Positions 55,854 through 63,486 of a DNA stretch of 64,000 bases are shown here, piece by piece (the first letter of the stretch is position 1; the number at the start of each line of letters is the position of its first letter). The notes under the pieces were generated by a model that was not told where the DNA came from, ran no database searches, and worked only from the letters and a program-made list of their open reading frames with translations. The DNA is taken from positions 3,286,001 through 3,350,000 of the forward strand of contig NZ_JACHZG010000001.1 of assembly GCF_014193425.1 (NCBI RefSeq). The letters run 5' to 3'. Source of the DNA: Microlunatus antarcticus (GTDB taxonomy: Bacteria; Actinomycetota; Actinomycetes; Propionibacteriales; Propionibacteriaceae). The position numbers were made by a program, and so were the translations under genes.

Positions 55854-56513
55854 GTGACCAGCACCCGACCCCCCGGCGACGGCGGGGCGGACCGCGTCGT
55901 CCTGGTCGTAGCCGAGCGGCTCGCCGGCTGGGTGACGCGCTTCGAGGCCCGCCACGGCCCGGTCACGACGTCGGGGACGGCCGCCGAGCTCACGCTGACC
56001 GCGGCGGACGGGGCGGTCGCGGTCGTCGAGGTCCCGTTCCCGCCGCTGCCGTCGGCCGCGGACCTGCCGTCGGTCGTCGAGCACGCCCTCGTCGACCGCA
56101 CGGTCGGGGCCGTCCTGGTCCGCCGGGGCGGGTACGCGGTCGGCTGGTTCGAGGGCTCCCGGCTGATCGGGTCGAAGGTCGGCAGCACCTACGTCCAGGG
56201 GACCACCAAGGCCGGCGGCTGGTCGCAGCAGCGCTACGCCCGACGCCGGGCCAACCAGACGCAGCAGGCGTACGCCGAGGCCGCCGACGTCGCGGCGACC
56301 CTGCTGCGCCCCCACCTGGGCGAGCTGACGGCCGTGGTCGGCGGCGGCGACCGGGCGGGTGTGCTCGCCGTCCTGGCCGACCCCCGGCTCGCCGGGCTCG
56401 GCCCGCTGCTCCAGCCGCGGGTGCTCCCGACCGTGGACCCCCGGCTGCGGGTGCTGCAGGCGTTCGGCGACCAGCTCCGCGAGGTCCGGATCACCCTCAG
56501 CGCGGACGCCTGA
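55854..56513 (+). CDS. acVLRF1-family release factor / peptidyl-tRNA hydrolase
   Basis: A 219-residue protein of the actinobacterial Vms1-like release factor 1 family, which has an eRF1-type fold and is thought to free nascent chains from stalled ribosomes. The diagnostic catalytic loop KAGGWSQQRYARRRANQ is complete, after GSKVGSTYVQGTT. The first 85 residues hold the N-terminal domain (VVLVVAERLAGWVTRFEARHG). GTG start with GGAGG eleven bases upstream. Chance neighbour of the sugar operon; it has its own ribosome site and a terminator in front. Confidence 0.88.
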   Translation: MTSTRPPGDGGADRVVLVVAERLAGWVTRFEARHGPVTTSGTAAELTLTAADGAVAVVEVPFPPLPSAADLPSVVEHALVDRTVGAVLVRRGGYAVGWFEGSRLIGSKVGSTYVQGTTKAGGWSQQRYARRRANQTQQAYAEAADVAATLLRPHLGELTAVVGGGDRAGVLAVLADPRLAGLGPLLQPRVLPTVDPRLRVLQAFGDQLREVRITLSADA

Positions 56514-56555
56514 CCCCCTGGTCCAGCACCGCAGGCCCGGTCCCGGTGAACTCTC

Positions 56556-56561
56556 GTATAC
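56556..56561. promoter_or_regulatory. GTATAC site 1 (OCD promoter region)
   Basis: Context CTCGTATACATC, 188 bp before the ornithine cyclodeaminase-like gene. One of four GTATAC palindromes around the GntR gene and its neighbours. Confidence 0.5.
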
Positions 56562-56664
56562 ATCTTCCCGAGCGGGACGGGGACCTGTCGTCGGTCGGCC
56601 TGCTCGGGTGTCGACCGCTTTTCGTCCTGCGGTGACCGTAGGTAACCCCACCGTCACGAAAGTT

Positions 56665-56670
56665 GTATAC
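56665..56670. promoter_or_regulatory. GTATAC site 2 (OCD promoter region)
   Basis: Context AGTTGTATACACAG, 78 bp before the OCD start codon. TATACA inside it could double as a -10 hexamer. FadR-type GntR operators are short palindromes of this kind. Confidence 0.6.
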
Positions 56671-56748
56671 ACAGAGAGCGCACGTACGCCCCTGTCCGTG
56701 TGTCCCGACCGTCGTGGAGACCCCCTTGTCGACCCCCCTCCCCACCCG

Positions 56749-57774
56749 ATGACCCTGTTCCTGAGCCGGGAGGACCTCACCGGTCTCCTGAGCACCGCCG
56801 AGGTCGTCCGCGCCGTCGAGGAGATCCATCTCGACCTGGGTCTCGGCACCATGACCCAGGGCCCGCCCGCGCTGCTGGCCAGCGGGGTCGGCGACGCCGT
56901 GCTCCTGCCGATGGCCGCGCTGTCCGACCGGCTCGGCCTCGCCGTGGTCAAGCTGATGTGCGACATCCCGGAGAACCGGGAGCGCGGGCTCCCCCCGCAG
57001 CGCTCGACGCTGCTGGTCAGCTCGACGGTCACGGGCGAGTGCGTCGCCGTCCTCGACGGCGCGGTCCTCACCCGGCAGCGCACCGCCGCCGCGTCCGCCG
57101 TGGCCACCGCCCACCTGGCCCGGGCGGACAGCCGGACGCTCGGCCTGGTGGGCGCCGGCGCGCTCGCCGTCGAGCACGTCCGGGCCCTCACCGAGGTCCG
57201 CGCCTTCGAGCGCGTCGTCGTCTGGACCCGGTCGGAGCAGACCCTCGTCGACTTCGCGCTGGCGTGCGACGAGCTCGGCCTCGACCTCCCGCTCACCCGG
57301 GCGACGAGCGCTTACGACGTCGTGGCCCAGTCCGACGTCGTCTGCACCCTGACCCCGTCGCGCACCCCGGTCGTCGAGGGACGCTGGTTCCGCGCGGGTC
57401 AGCACATCAACGCGGTGGGGGCGCCGCCGCGCCCGACCCACCGTGAGATCGACGCCGAGGGGATCGCCCGGTCCGAGCTCTTCGTCGACAGCGCGAGCAC
57501 GTCGATGGCCAAGTCGGGCGAGATCCTCCTCGCCATCGCCGAGGGCGCCCTCCCCCCGCACCCCGGGCTCCGGGAGCTCGGGGCGGTGGTGGCCGGCCGC
57601 GACCCCGGGCGGGTCGACCCGGACGCGATCACCCTGTTCAACTCGGTGGGGATCGGCGCGCAGGACCTGGCCGTCGCGGCGCTGGCGATCGACCGCGCCC
57701 GGCTCACCGGCGTCGGCACCGACCTGCCCATGACCGCGCCGCAGCTCCAGGACGCCGGCCAGCAGCCCGGCTGA
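56749..57774 (+). CDS. ornithine cyclodeaminase / mu-crystallin family protein
   Basis: A 341-residue NAD(P)-binding protein. LGLVGAGALAVEHVRALTEV is the Rossmann loop; the substrate lysine lies in AVVKLMCDIPENRERGLPPQRSTL; SDVVCTLTPSRTPVVEG and HINAVGAPPRPTHREID are standard OCD segments. The family includes ornithine cyclodeaminase, alanine dehydrogenase, ketimine reductases and opine or ectoine enzymes. Beside a peptide-type transporter with a shared operator, it probably acts on an imported amino or imino acid. The ATG at 56749 lacks a clear ribosome site. Convergent with gntR. Confidence 0.85.
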   Translation: MTLFLSREDLTGLLSTAEVVRAVEEIHLDLGLGTMTQGPPALLASGVGDAVLLPMAALSDRLGLAVVKLMCDIPENRERGLPPQRSTLLVSSTVTGECVAVLDGAVLTRQRTAAASAVATAHLARADSRTLGLVGAGALAVEHVRALTEVRAFERVVVWTRSEQTLVDFALACDELGLDLPLTRATSAYDVVAQSDVVCTLTPSRTPVVEGRWFRAGQHINAVGAPPRPTHREIDAEGIARSELFVDSASTSMAKSGEILLAIAEGALPPHPGLRELGAVVAGRDPGRVDPDAITLFNSVGIGAQDLAVAALAIDRARLTGVGTDLPMTAPQLQDAGQQPG

Positions 57775-57819
57775 CCGGCGCGGAGGTCGGCCGGGCGGGG
57801 CGGGCCGGGCTGAGCCCGC

Positions 57820-58509
57820 TCAGGCGACGGCGTCCCCGGCGGCGCGGGCACCGGAGGTCCAGAGGCCGCTCAGGGCCTCCTGGGTGGCGTCTCTACCGGA
57901 CTCGACGTGGGCGTACATGAGCGCCTCGGTGAGCCGGACGTTGCCGGCCCGGACCGCGTCCAGCAGCGCCTGGTGCTCCTCGCTCTGCCCCCGCAGGTCC
58001 CGGCCCGACGTCAGGTAGAACATCCAGGCCATCCGCCCGGCGAGCAGCCGCATGAGGCCCTCGAACAGGGGGTTCCTCGAGGCGGCCGCGAACGCGAGGT
58101 GGAGCTCGGCGTTGGACAGCGCGAGCTCGATCGGGTGGTCCTCGGCGAGGTGCCGCTCGGACCGGCTCATGGCGCTGGTGAGCGCGGACATCACGGCCGG
58201 GTCAGGGGTCTCGCGCATCCGCCGCGCTGCCGCGGCCGCGGCCGCCACCTCGACCCCGAGCCGGGCGTCGAACAGGTCGTCGATCAGCTTCGGCGTCCAG
58301 GTCGTCACCACGCTGCGGCGGCGGGGTGCGGTCTCCACGAAGCCCTCGAGCTGCAGCAGGGGCAGCACCTCGCGCACCGGGACGCGCGACACCGACAGGT
58401 CCTGCGCCAGCCGGGTCTCGCTCAGCACCTGGCCCTGCGCGTACTCGCCGAGCATGATCTTGCGGCGCAGCAGCTGGTGGACCTGGAGGGGCTTGGGCTC
58501 GTCGACCAC
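57820..58509 (-). CDS. FadR-type GntR transcriptional regulator
   Basis: A 229-residue regulator: N-terminal winged HTH (LSETRLAQDLSVSRVPVREVLPLLQLEGFVET, residues 28-59) and an all-helical FCD ligand domain (DARLGVEVAAAAAAARRM, NAELHLAFAAASRNPLFEGLMRL, HQALLDAVRAGN) with the Asp/His metal-binding residues of the family. GTG start at 58509. GTATAC sites lie 17 bp and 93 bp upstream of its start, the latter at the NMT1-like gene, so it probably controls itself, the transporter operon and the OCD gene. Confidence 0.9.
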   Translation of the reverse strand: MVDEPKPLQVHQLLRRKIMLGEYAQGQVLSETRLAQDLSVSRVPVREVLPLLQLEGFVETAPRRRSVVTTWTPKLIDDLFDARLGVEVAAAAAAARRMRETPDPAVMSALTSAMSRSERHLAEDHPIELALSNAELHLAFAAASRNPLFEGLMRLLAGRMAWMFYLTSGRDLRGQSEEHQALLDAVRAGNVRLTEALMYAHVESGRDATQEALSGLWTSGARAAGDAVA

Positions 58510-58525
58510 GGCCCCATGCTAGGAC

Positions 58526-58531
58526 GTATAC
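58526..58531. promoter_or_regulatory. GTATAC site 3 (gntR promoter)
   Basis: Context AGGACGTATACACCGCC, 17 bp upstream of the gntR GTG. Placement suits autoregulation. Confidence 0.6.
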
Positions 58532-58601
58532 ACCGCCAGCGGGGTGAGTTGGCTCTTACCGATGTGTAATGCCGGTGGAACGCGGCCGAAACACCTGTTT
58601 T

Positions 58602-58607
58602 GTATAC
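58602..58607 (+). promoter_or_regulatory. GTATAC site 4: operator overlapping a leaderless -10 box
   Basis: Context TTTTGTATACATTTCTC. The hexamer TATACA (58603-58608) lies six bases before the ATG at 58615, so it can be both -10 box and operator, and the message would be leaderless. No -35 consensus is visible. Confidence 0.6.
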
Positions 58608-58614
58608 ATTTCTC

Positions 58615-59523
58615 ATGCTCTCCCTGTCGGTCTCCGCCACGTCGCACGGTCAGAACTACCTGCCCCTGTACTACGCCGAGGCCGCCGGGCTCTTCGCCGC
58701 CCGCGGCCTGGAGGTCCGCGTGTGGGACCGCGACCCCTGGACCGAGGTCCTCGACGACCTGGCGTCCGGCGAGGCCGACGTCGTGCTCGGCGGGCTGTGG
58801 GTGCCGGCGATGTACGCCGGGCGCGGGCGCGAGCTGGTGACCGTCGGCCAGATCAACGCCCGGTTCTCCAAGACCGTGATCACCCGCGAGCCGGTCGCCG
58901 ACTTCGACTGGAGCTGGATCACCGGCAGGACGGTCCTCGTCCCCGGGGCCGGCGGCACCGCCCCGTACGAGTTCACCGCCGGCCTGATCCGCGCCGCGGG
59001 TGTCGACCCGGCGAGCGCCCGGTTCGTCCGCGACCTGTCCGGCCCGATGCTCACCGAGCTGTTCCTCGGCGGGCACGGCGACGCGATGGTCGTCGACGCC
59101 TTCAGCGCGGCGAAGCTGAGCACGGCCGGACTGGTCCACCAGACCTACCGCCTCGCCGGACCGGGCGGCGTGATGCCCAACAGCGTCTTCTACACCGACC
59201 CGGAGCGGCTGGACCCGCTGCTCGCGCCGCTGACCGCCTTCCTGGCCGCGCTGCAGGAGGCGATGGACGCGATCAACGCCGGCGCCGCCACCGCCGGGCT
59301 GCTGGCCGAGCACTGGCCGGGAGCGACCGAGGCGGCGCGGGCCGCCGCCACCGCCGAGCTGGTCGAGAACGGGACCTGGGAGTCCGTGGTCGTCGACGAG
59401 GCCGCGTGCAACCGGTGGATGGACATCCTCCGGGAGGGCGGACTGGTCTCGACCGCCGCCGACTACTCCTCGCTCGTCGACACCCGGGCGGTCGACACCG
59501 CTCTCGCCGAGCCGGTCCGATGA
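58615..59523 (+). CDS. NMT1/THI5-like protein without signal peptide
   Basis: A 302-residue type II periplasmic-binding fold: YLPLYYAEAAGLFAARGLEVRVW, LASGEADVVLGGLWVPAMY, VLVPGAGGTAPYEFTAGLIRAAG, LSGPMLTELFLGGHGDAMVVDAF. There is no signal sequence or lipobox: the protein begins MLSLSVSATSHGQNYLPL, straight into the first strand of the fold. The ATG sits on the likely transcript start, so an upstream signal is not simply missed. It is either a cytosolic enzyme with this fold (as THI5, DszB or the MqnA/MqnD enzymes are) or a ligand sensor. First gene of the dpp-like operon; stop overlaps the next ATG. Confidence 0.78.
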   Translation: MLSLSVSATSHGQNYLPLYYAEAAGLFAARGLEVRVWDRDPWTEVLDDLASGEADVVLGGLWVPAMYAGRGRELVTVGQINARFSKTVITREPVADFDWSWITGRTVLVPGAGGTAPYEFTAGLIRAAGVDPASARFVRDLSGPMLTELFLGGHGDAMVVDAFSAAKLSTAGLVHQTYRLAGPGGVMPNSVFYTDPERLDPLLAPLTAFLAALQEAMDAINAGAATAGLLAEHWPGATEAARAAATAELVENGTWESVVVDEAACNRWMDILREGGLVSTAADYSSLVDTRAVDTALAEPVR

Positions 59524-60620
59524 CGACCACCTCGGCCCTCGAGGTCACGCTCGCGCCGGACACGGCGCCCGCGGTCCGGGGCCGCGGCCGCACGCGGGTC
59601 CTGTCGATCCTGCGCTCGGTCGGTGGCAGCCTCGGCGTGATCCTCGCGGTCGTCACGCTGACGTTCCTCGTGACCCACGTCGTCGCGCCGGACCCCACGA
59701 ACCTGTTCCTGGGCTCGGCCGGCTTCGCCAGCGCCGCGGACGAGGCCGTGGCGCGCGAGCAGGTCCGCGCGGACCTCGGTCTGGACAAGCCGCTGCCCGA
59801 GCAGTACGCCCTCTTCCTCGCCCAGCTGGCCCAGGGCGACCTCGGGAAGTCCTTCCAGACCGGACGCCCGGTGCTGACCGACCTGACGGACCGCTTCGCC
59901 GCCACGGCCGAGCTCGCCTCGTACGCCCTCCTCTTCGGGGTCGTCGTGGGCGTCGTCATGGGGGTGTTCTCGGCGGCCCGCCCCGGGCGGGCGTTCGACC
60001 GGGTCTCGCGCACGGTCTCGATCGCCTGGATCGCGACCCCCCAGTTCTGGGTCGGCCTGATGCTCGTGTGGCTCTTCACCGTCCAGTTCCAGGTGCTGCC
60101 CGGACCGATCGGGCGACTACCGATCGGCGTACGACCACCACCGGACATCACCGGTTTCTACGTCCTCGACGGGGTGCTCACGGGCCGGTTCGACACCGCC
60201 GGGAAGGCCGCCGCGCAGCTGGTGCTCCCGGTCGTCACCCTGGCGATCGGTCTCGCGGCCCCGATCGCCAAGGTCGTCCGGACGGCGATGGTGGAGTCGC
60301 TGGGCTCGGACTACATCCGGACGGCGCGCGCCCTGGGCTTCGGCACGACGCGCATCCGCTTCGTCTACGCGCTCAAGAACGGGCTGCTCCCGGTCGTCAC
60401 CATCCTGGCCGGCATCGTCGCCTTCACCCTCTGCGGCTCGATCCTCGTCGAGGGGATCTTCGGCTGGCCCGGGGTCGGCAACTACTCCCTGCAGGCCATC
60501 CGGACCTCCGACTTCCCGGTCATCCAGGCCTTCGTCCTCTACGCCTCGGCGATCTACGTCCTCATCTACGAGGTCCTGAACATCGTCTACGGCTTCGTCG
60601 ACCCGAGGTCCCGCGCATGA
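59520..60620 (+). CDS. Dpp/Opp-type ABC transporter permease (DppB-like)
   Basis: A 366-residue membrane protein with six helices. ADLGLDKPLPEQYALFLAQLAQGDLGKSF is the first-loop signature of DppB proteins, and SLGSDYIRTARALGFGTTRIRFVYALKNGLLPVVT the EAA loop that contacts the ATPases; NYSLQAIRTSDFPVIQAFVLYAS lies near the end. ATGA overlap with the NMT1-like gene. It imports a di/oligopeptide or other peptide-like compound together with the next four genes. Confidence 0.93.
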   Translation: MTTTSALEVTLAPDTAPAVRGRGRTRVLSILRSVGGSLGVILAVVTLTFLVTHVVAPDPTNLFLGSAGFASAADEAVAREQVRADLGLDKPLPEQYALFLAQLAQGDLGKSFQTGRPVLTDLTDRFAATAELASYALLFGVVVGVVMGVFSAARPGRAFDRVSRTVSIAWIATPQFWVGLMLVWLFTVQFQVLPGPIGRLPIGVRPPPDITGFYVLDGVLTGRFDTAGKAAAQLVLPVVTLAIGLAAPIAKVVRTAMVESLGSDYIRTARALGFGTTRIRFVYALKNGLLPVVTILAGIVAFTLCGSILVEGIFGWPGVGNYSLQAIRTSDFPVIQAFVLYASAIYVLIYEVLNIVYGFVDPRSRA

Positions 60621-61546
60621 GCGCCGCGACGCAGGCGAAGACCTCCCCGACGGACGCCACCCTGTCGGACGCCGCCCAGCCGGACGCCGCTCAGCCGGAA
60701 GCCACCGGGGCGGGCTCCCGGATCCGCGAGCTCTGGGCCGGTCAGGACGCCGTCAAGGTCGGCGCCGTCATCATCGTCGTGCTCTGCGCCGCCGCCCTGG
60801 TGTCGCTGGTGTGGACGCCGTACCCGCCGCTCGCCAAGGCGGTCGGCCCCTTCAACGCCCCGCCGAGCGCCGACCACTGGTTCGGGACCGACGCCACCGG
60901 CTCGGACGTGTTCTCCCGGGCGCTGGCCGCCACCCGGACCGACCTGGGCGTCACCGCCCTCGTGGTCAGCATCTCCCTGGTCGTCGGCACCCTCTGGGGC
61001 GGGATCAGCGGGTTCGTCGGCGGCTGGTTCGACGCCGTGTCGATGCGGCTGCTGCAGGTCATGAACGCCTTCCCCGCCCTGCTGCTCGCCATGCTGGTCA
61101 TCACCGCGCTGGGCGGCAGCCTGCGCGACCTCATCCTCGTGGTGGTCCTGATCCCGCTGCCCGACTACATGCGCCTGGCCCGGGCCGAGGTGCTGACCAA
61201 GAAGAACTGGCAGTTCGCGGAGGCCGCGGCCATGATCGGGCGCCGGCCCGCCGGGGTGCTGTTCCGGCACCTGCTGCCCAACTCCACCCGCCCGCTGATC
61301 GCGTACGCCGGCATCAACGCCTCCTGGGTCATCGCGACCATCGGGTCGCTGGGCTACCTCGGTCTCGGGATCGAGCCCGGCTCCGCCGAGTGGGGCTCGA
61401 TGATCGCCGGCGGCCAGTCCGGGGTCGTCGACGGGCAGTGGTGGACCTCGTTCTTCCCCGGGGTCGGGATCTTCCTCGTCGCCGCCGCCTTCCACCTGCT
61501 CGGTGACGGCCTCACCGACCACGACCTCGTCCGACGCGGGAGCTGA
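60617..61546 (+). CDS. Dpp/Opp-type ABC transporter permease (DppC-like)
   Basis: A 309-residue partner permease. After a 40-residue Ala/Pro/Asp-rich N-terminal tail come the DppC marks HWFGTDATGSDVFSRALAATRTDLGV and the EAA loop DYMRLARAEVLTKKNWQFAEAAAMIGRRPAGVLFRHLLPNS, then EPGSAEWGSMIAGGQ. Overlaps its upstream neighbour by ATGA. Confidence 0.93.
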   Translation: MSAATQAKTSPTDATLSDAAQPDAAQPEATGAGSRIRELWAGQDAVKVGAVIIVVLCAAALVSLVWTPYPPLAKAVGPFNAPPSADHWFGTDATGSDVFSRALAATRTDLGVTALVVSISLVVGTLWGGISGFVGGWFDAVSMRLLQVMNAFPALLLAMLVITALGGSLRDLILVVVLIPLPDYMRLARAEVLTKKNWQFAEAAAMIGRRPAGVLFRHLLPNSTRPLIAYAGINASWVIATIGSLGYLGLGIEPGSAEWGSMIAGGQSGVVDGQWWTSFFPGVGIFLVAAAFHLLGDGLTDHDLVRRGS

Positions 61547-61547
61547 G

Positions 61548-62414
61548 ATGGAGCAGACCGGTTCCACGACGCTGGAGGTGGTGCCCGAGCTCGACCACGA
61601 GCCGGACCCCACCGACGTGATCGTCGCCTTCGAGAACTACTCCGGCGGGTTCCGGGGGCGGCACGGCGGCCGGGTCACCCCGATCCTCAAGGGCGTCGAC
61701 GTGGCCTTCCGCCGCGGCGCCCTCACCGCGGTGGTGGGTGAGACCGGCAGCGGGAAGACGATGCTCGCCCTGAGCATCGTCGGGCTGACCCCCGCCACGT
61801 TCGAGCGCACGGGCGGCTCGATCCACCTGAACGGGACCGACCTCGGCGGGTACGACGAGGCCGCCTTCCGCGGTGTCCGCGGCCGCACGGTGGCCATGGT
61901 CTTCCAGGACTCGCGCAGCGCGCTCAACCCGGTCTTCACCGTCGGCCGACAGCTCGTGGACGTCGTGCGGCTGCACCAGGGTCTCGGCAAGGCGGCGGCC
62001 CGGACGCGGGCGGTCGAGCTGCTCGAGCAGATGCGGGTCCCCGAGCCGGAGCGGCGCCTGCGGCAGTACCCGCACGAGCTGTCCGGCGGCACCGCCCAGC
62101 GCGTCCAGCTCGCCATCGCCCTGGCCTGCGAGCCGGAGCTGCTCCTGCTGGACGAGCCGACGACCGGCCTCGACCTGACCGTCCAGGCCGAGGTCCTGGA
62201 GCTCATCGTCGAGATGATCAAGGGCGGCCGGCTGTCCGCGCTGCTGATCACCCACGACATGGGGGTCGTGGCCCAGACCTGCGACGACGTCGTCGTGCTC
62301 CGGCACGGCGAGATCTGCGAGTCCGGACGGACCTCCTCGGTGCTCACGAACCCCACCCACCCCTACACCGCCGAGCTGGTCGCCGCCAGCCAGACGCTCG
62401 GAGGCACCCGATGA
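61548..62414 (+). CDS. Dpp/Opp-type ABC transporter ATPase (DppD-like)
   Basis: A 288-residue ATPase: Walker A GETGSGKTM, Q-loop VFQDSRSALNPVF, signature ELSGGTAQRVQLAIAL (Thr-Ala in place of the commoner Met-Arg) and Walker [18 protein letters not shown], then the NPTHPYTAELVAAS tail. It lacks the long C-terminal Cys-rich oligopeptide domain that its partner has. Start ATG one base after the DppC-like stop. Confidence 0.92.
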   Translation: MEQTGSTTLEVVPELDHEPDPTDVIVAFENYSGGFRGRHGGRVTPILKGVDVAFRRGALTAVVGETGSGKTMLALSIVGLTPATFERTGGSIHLNGTDLGGYDEAAFRGVRGRTVAMVFQDSRSALNPVFTVGRQLVDVVRLHQGLGKAAARTRAVELLEQMRVPEPERRLRQYPHELSGGTAQRVQLAIALACEPELLLLDEPTTGLDLTVQAEVLELIVEMIKGGRLSALLITHDMGVVAQTCDDVVVLRHGEICESGRTSSVLTNPTHPYTAELVAASQTLGGTR

Positions 62415-63406
62415 CCCGCTCAGCCCTGGTGGTCAACGGGATGGTCAAGCGGTTCGCCGTGCGCGACCGCGGCGTACGGGCCCAGCTCACCGCGGTCGAC
62501 GGTGTCGACCTCACGCTGGCTCCCGGGGAGACGGTCGCCGTCGTCGGGGAGTCCGGCTCCGGCAAGTCCACCCTCGCGCGGTGCATCGCGCGCCTCGTCG
62601 AGCCGGACGCGGGCCGCGTGATGCTGGACGAGGTGGACCTCACGGGCCTGCGCCGCCGGTCGCTGTGGCAGGCGTACCAGCGGCTGCAGATGGTGTTCCA
62701 GGACCCGATGACGTCGCTGAACCCGCAGATGACGGTCGGGGAGACCATCGACGAGCCGCTGCGGCTGCACAGCCGCCGGTCGCGCCAGGAACGTCGCGCG
62801 CGGGTCGAGGAGCTCCTCGCCGACGTCCGGCTCGACGCCGCGCTGCTCGGGCGCTACCCCCGCCAGCTCAGCGGTGGCCAGCGCCAGCGGGTCGCGATCG
62901 CCCGCGCGCTGGCGGTGGACCCGACCTACCTGCTGCTCGACGAGCCCACCTCGGCCCTCGACGTGTCCGTGCGCGGCCAGGTGCTCGACCTGCTCTCGCG
63001 GCTCCGCGAAGAACGCGGCCTGGGCTACCTGCTCATCTCCCACGACCTGTCCTCGGTCCGGCGCATGGCCGACCGCGTCCTCGTCATGTACCTCGGCTCG
63101 GTCGTCGAGACCGGCCGGACCGAGGACGTCTTCACCAACCCGCAGCACCCGTACACCCGGGCCCTGCTCTCCGCGGCGATGTCGACCCAGTACGGCACGA
63201 CCACCGAGCGGATCCGGCTCCGGGGCGAGATCCCCAGCCCGGTCCACCTCCCGGCCGGCTGCCGCCTCGCGTCCCGCTGCCCCGAGGTCCAGCCGTCGTG
63301 CCACACCGCCCGGCCGCCGCTGCTCACCGTCTCCGGGGGGCCGCACCTCGTGGCCTGCCCCGTGGTGCTGTCCGGCCACCCGGAGGTGCTCAGCAGCATC
63401 GCCTGA
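62411..63406 (+). CDS. Dpp/Opp-type ABC transporter ATPase (DppF-like)
   Basis: A 331-residue ATPase with Walker A GESGSGKST, Q-loop VFQDPMTSLNPQM, signature QLSGGQRQRVAIARAL, Walker B LLLDEPTSALDVSV, and the full C-terminal oligopeptide domain NPQHPYTRALLSA ... IPSPVHLPAGCRLASRCPEVQPSC, whose cysteines can bind an iron-sulfur cluster in some relatives. Coupled to the DppD-like gene by an ATGA overlap. Confidence 0.94.
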   Translation: MTRSALVVNGMVKRFAVRDRGVRAQLTAVDGVDLTLAPGETVAVVGESGSGKSTLARCIARLVEPDAGRVMLDEVDLTGLRRRSLWQAYQRLQMVFQDPMTSLNPQMTVGETIDEPLRLHSRRSRQERRARVEELLADVRLDAALLGRYPRQLSGGQRQRVAIARALAVDPTYLLLDEPTSALDVSVRGQVLDLLSRLREERGLGYLLISHDLSSVRRMADRVLVMYLGSVVETGRTEDVFTNPQHPYTRALLSAAMSTQYGTTTERIRLRGEIPSPVHLPAGCRLASRCPEVQPSCHTARPPLLTVSGGPHLVACPVVLSGHPEVLSSIA

Positions 63407-63486
63407 CGCAGGCTGCCCACCGATCCGGACCACCGAAGACGCTCTCCCTCCCTCGTGCCGACGCCCGGCACAGAACAGGAACACCC

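Noticed and set aside
58615-59523. Calling this a normal periplasmic substrate-binding protein.
   Set aside because: No signal peptide or lipobox can be found and the start is fixed by the promoter; another gene supplies the binding lipoprotein.
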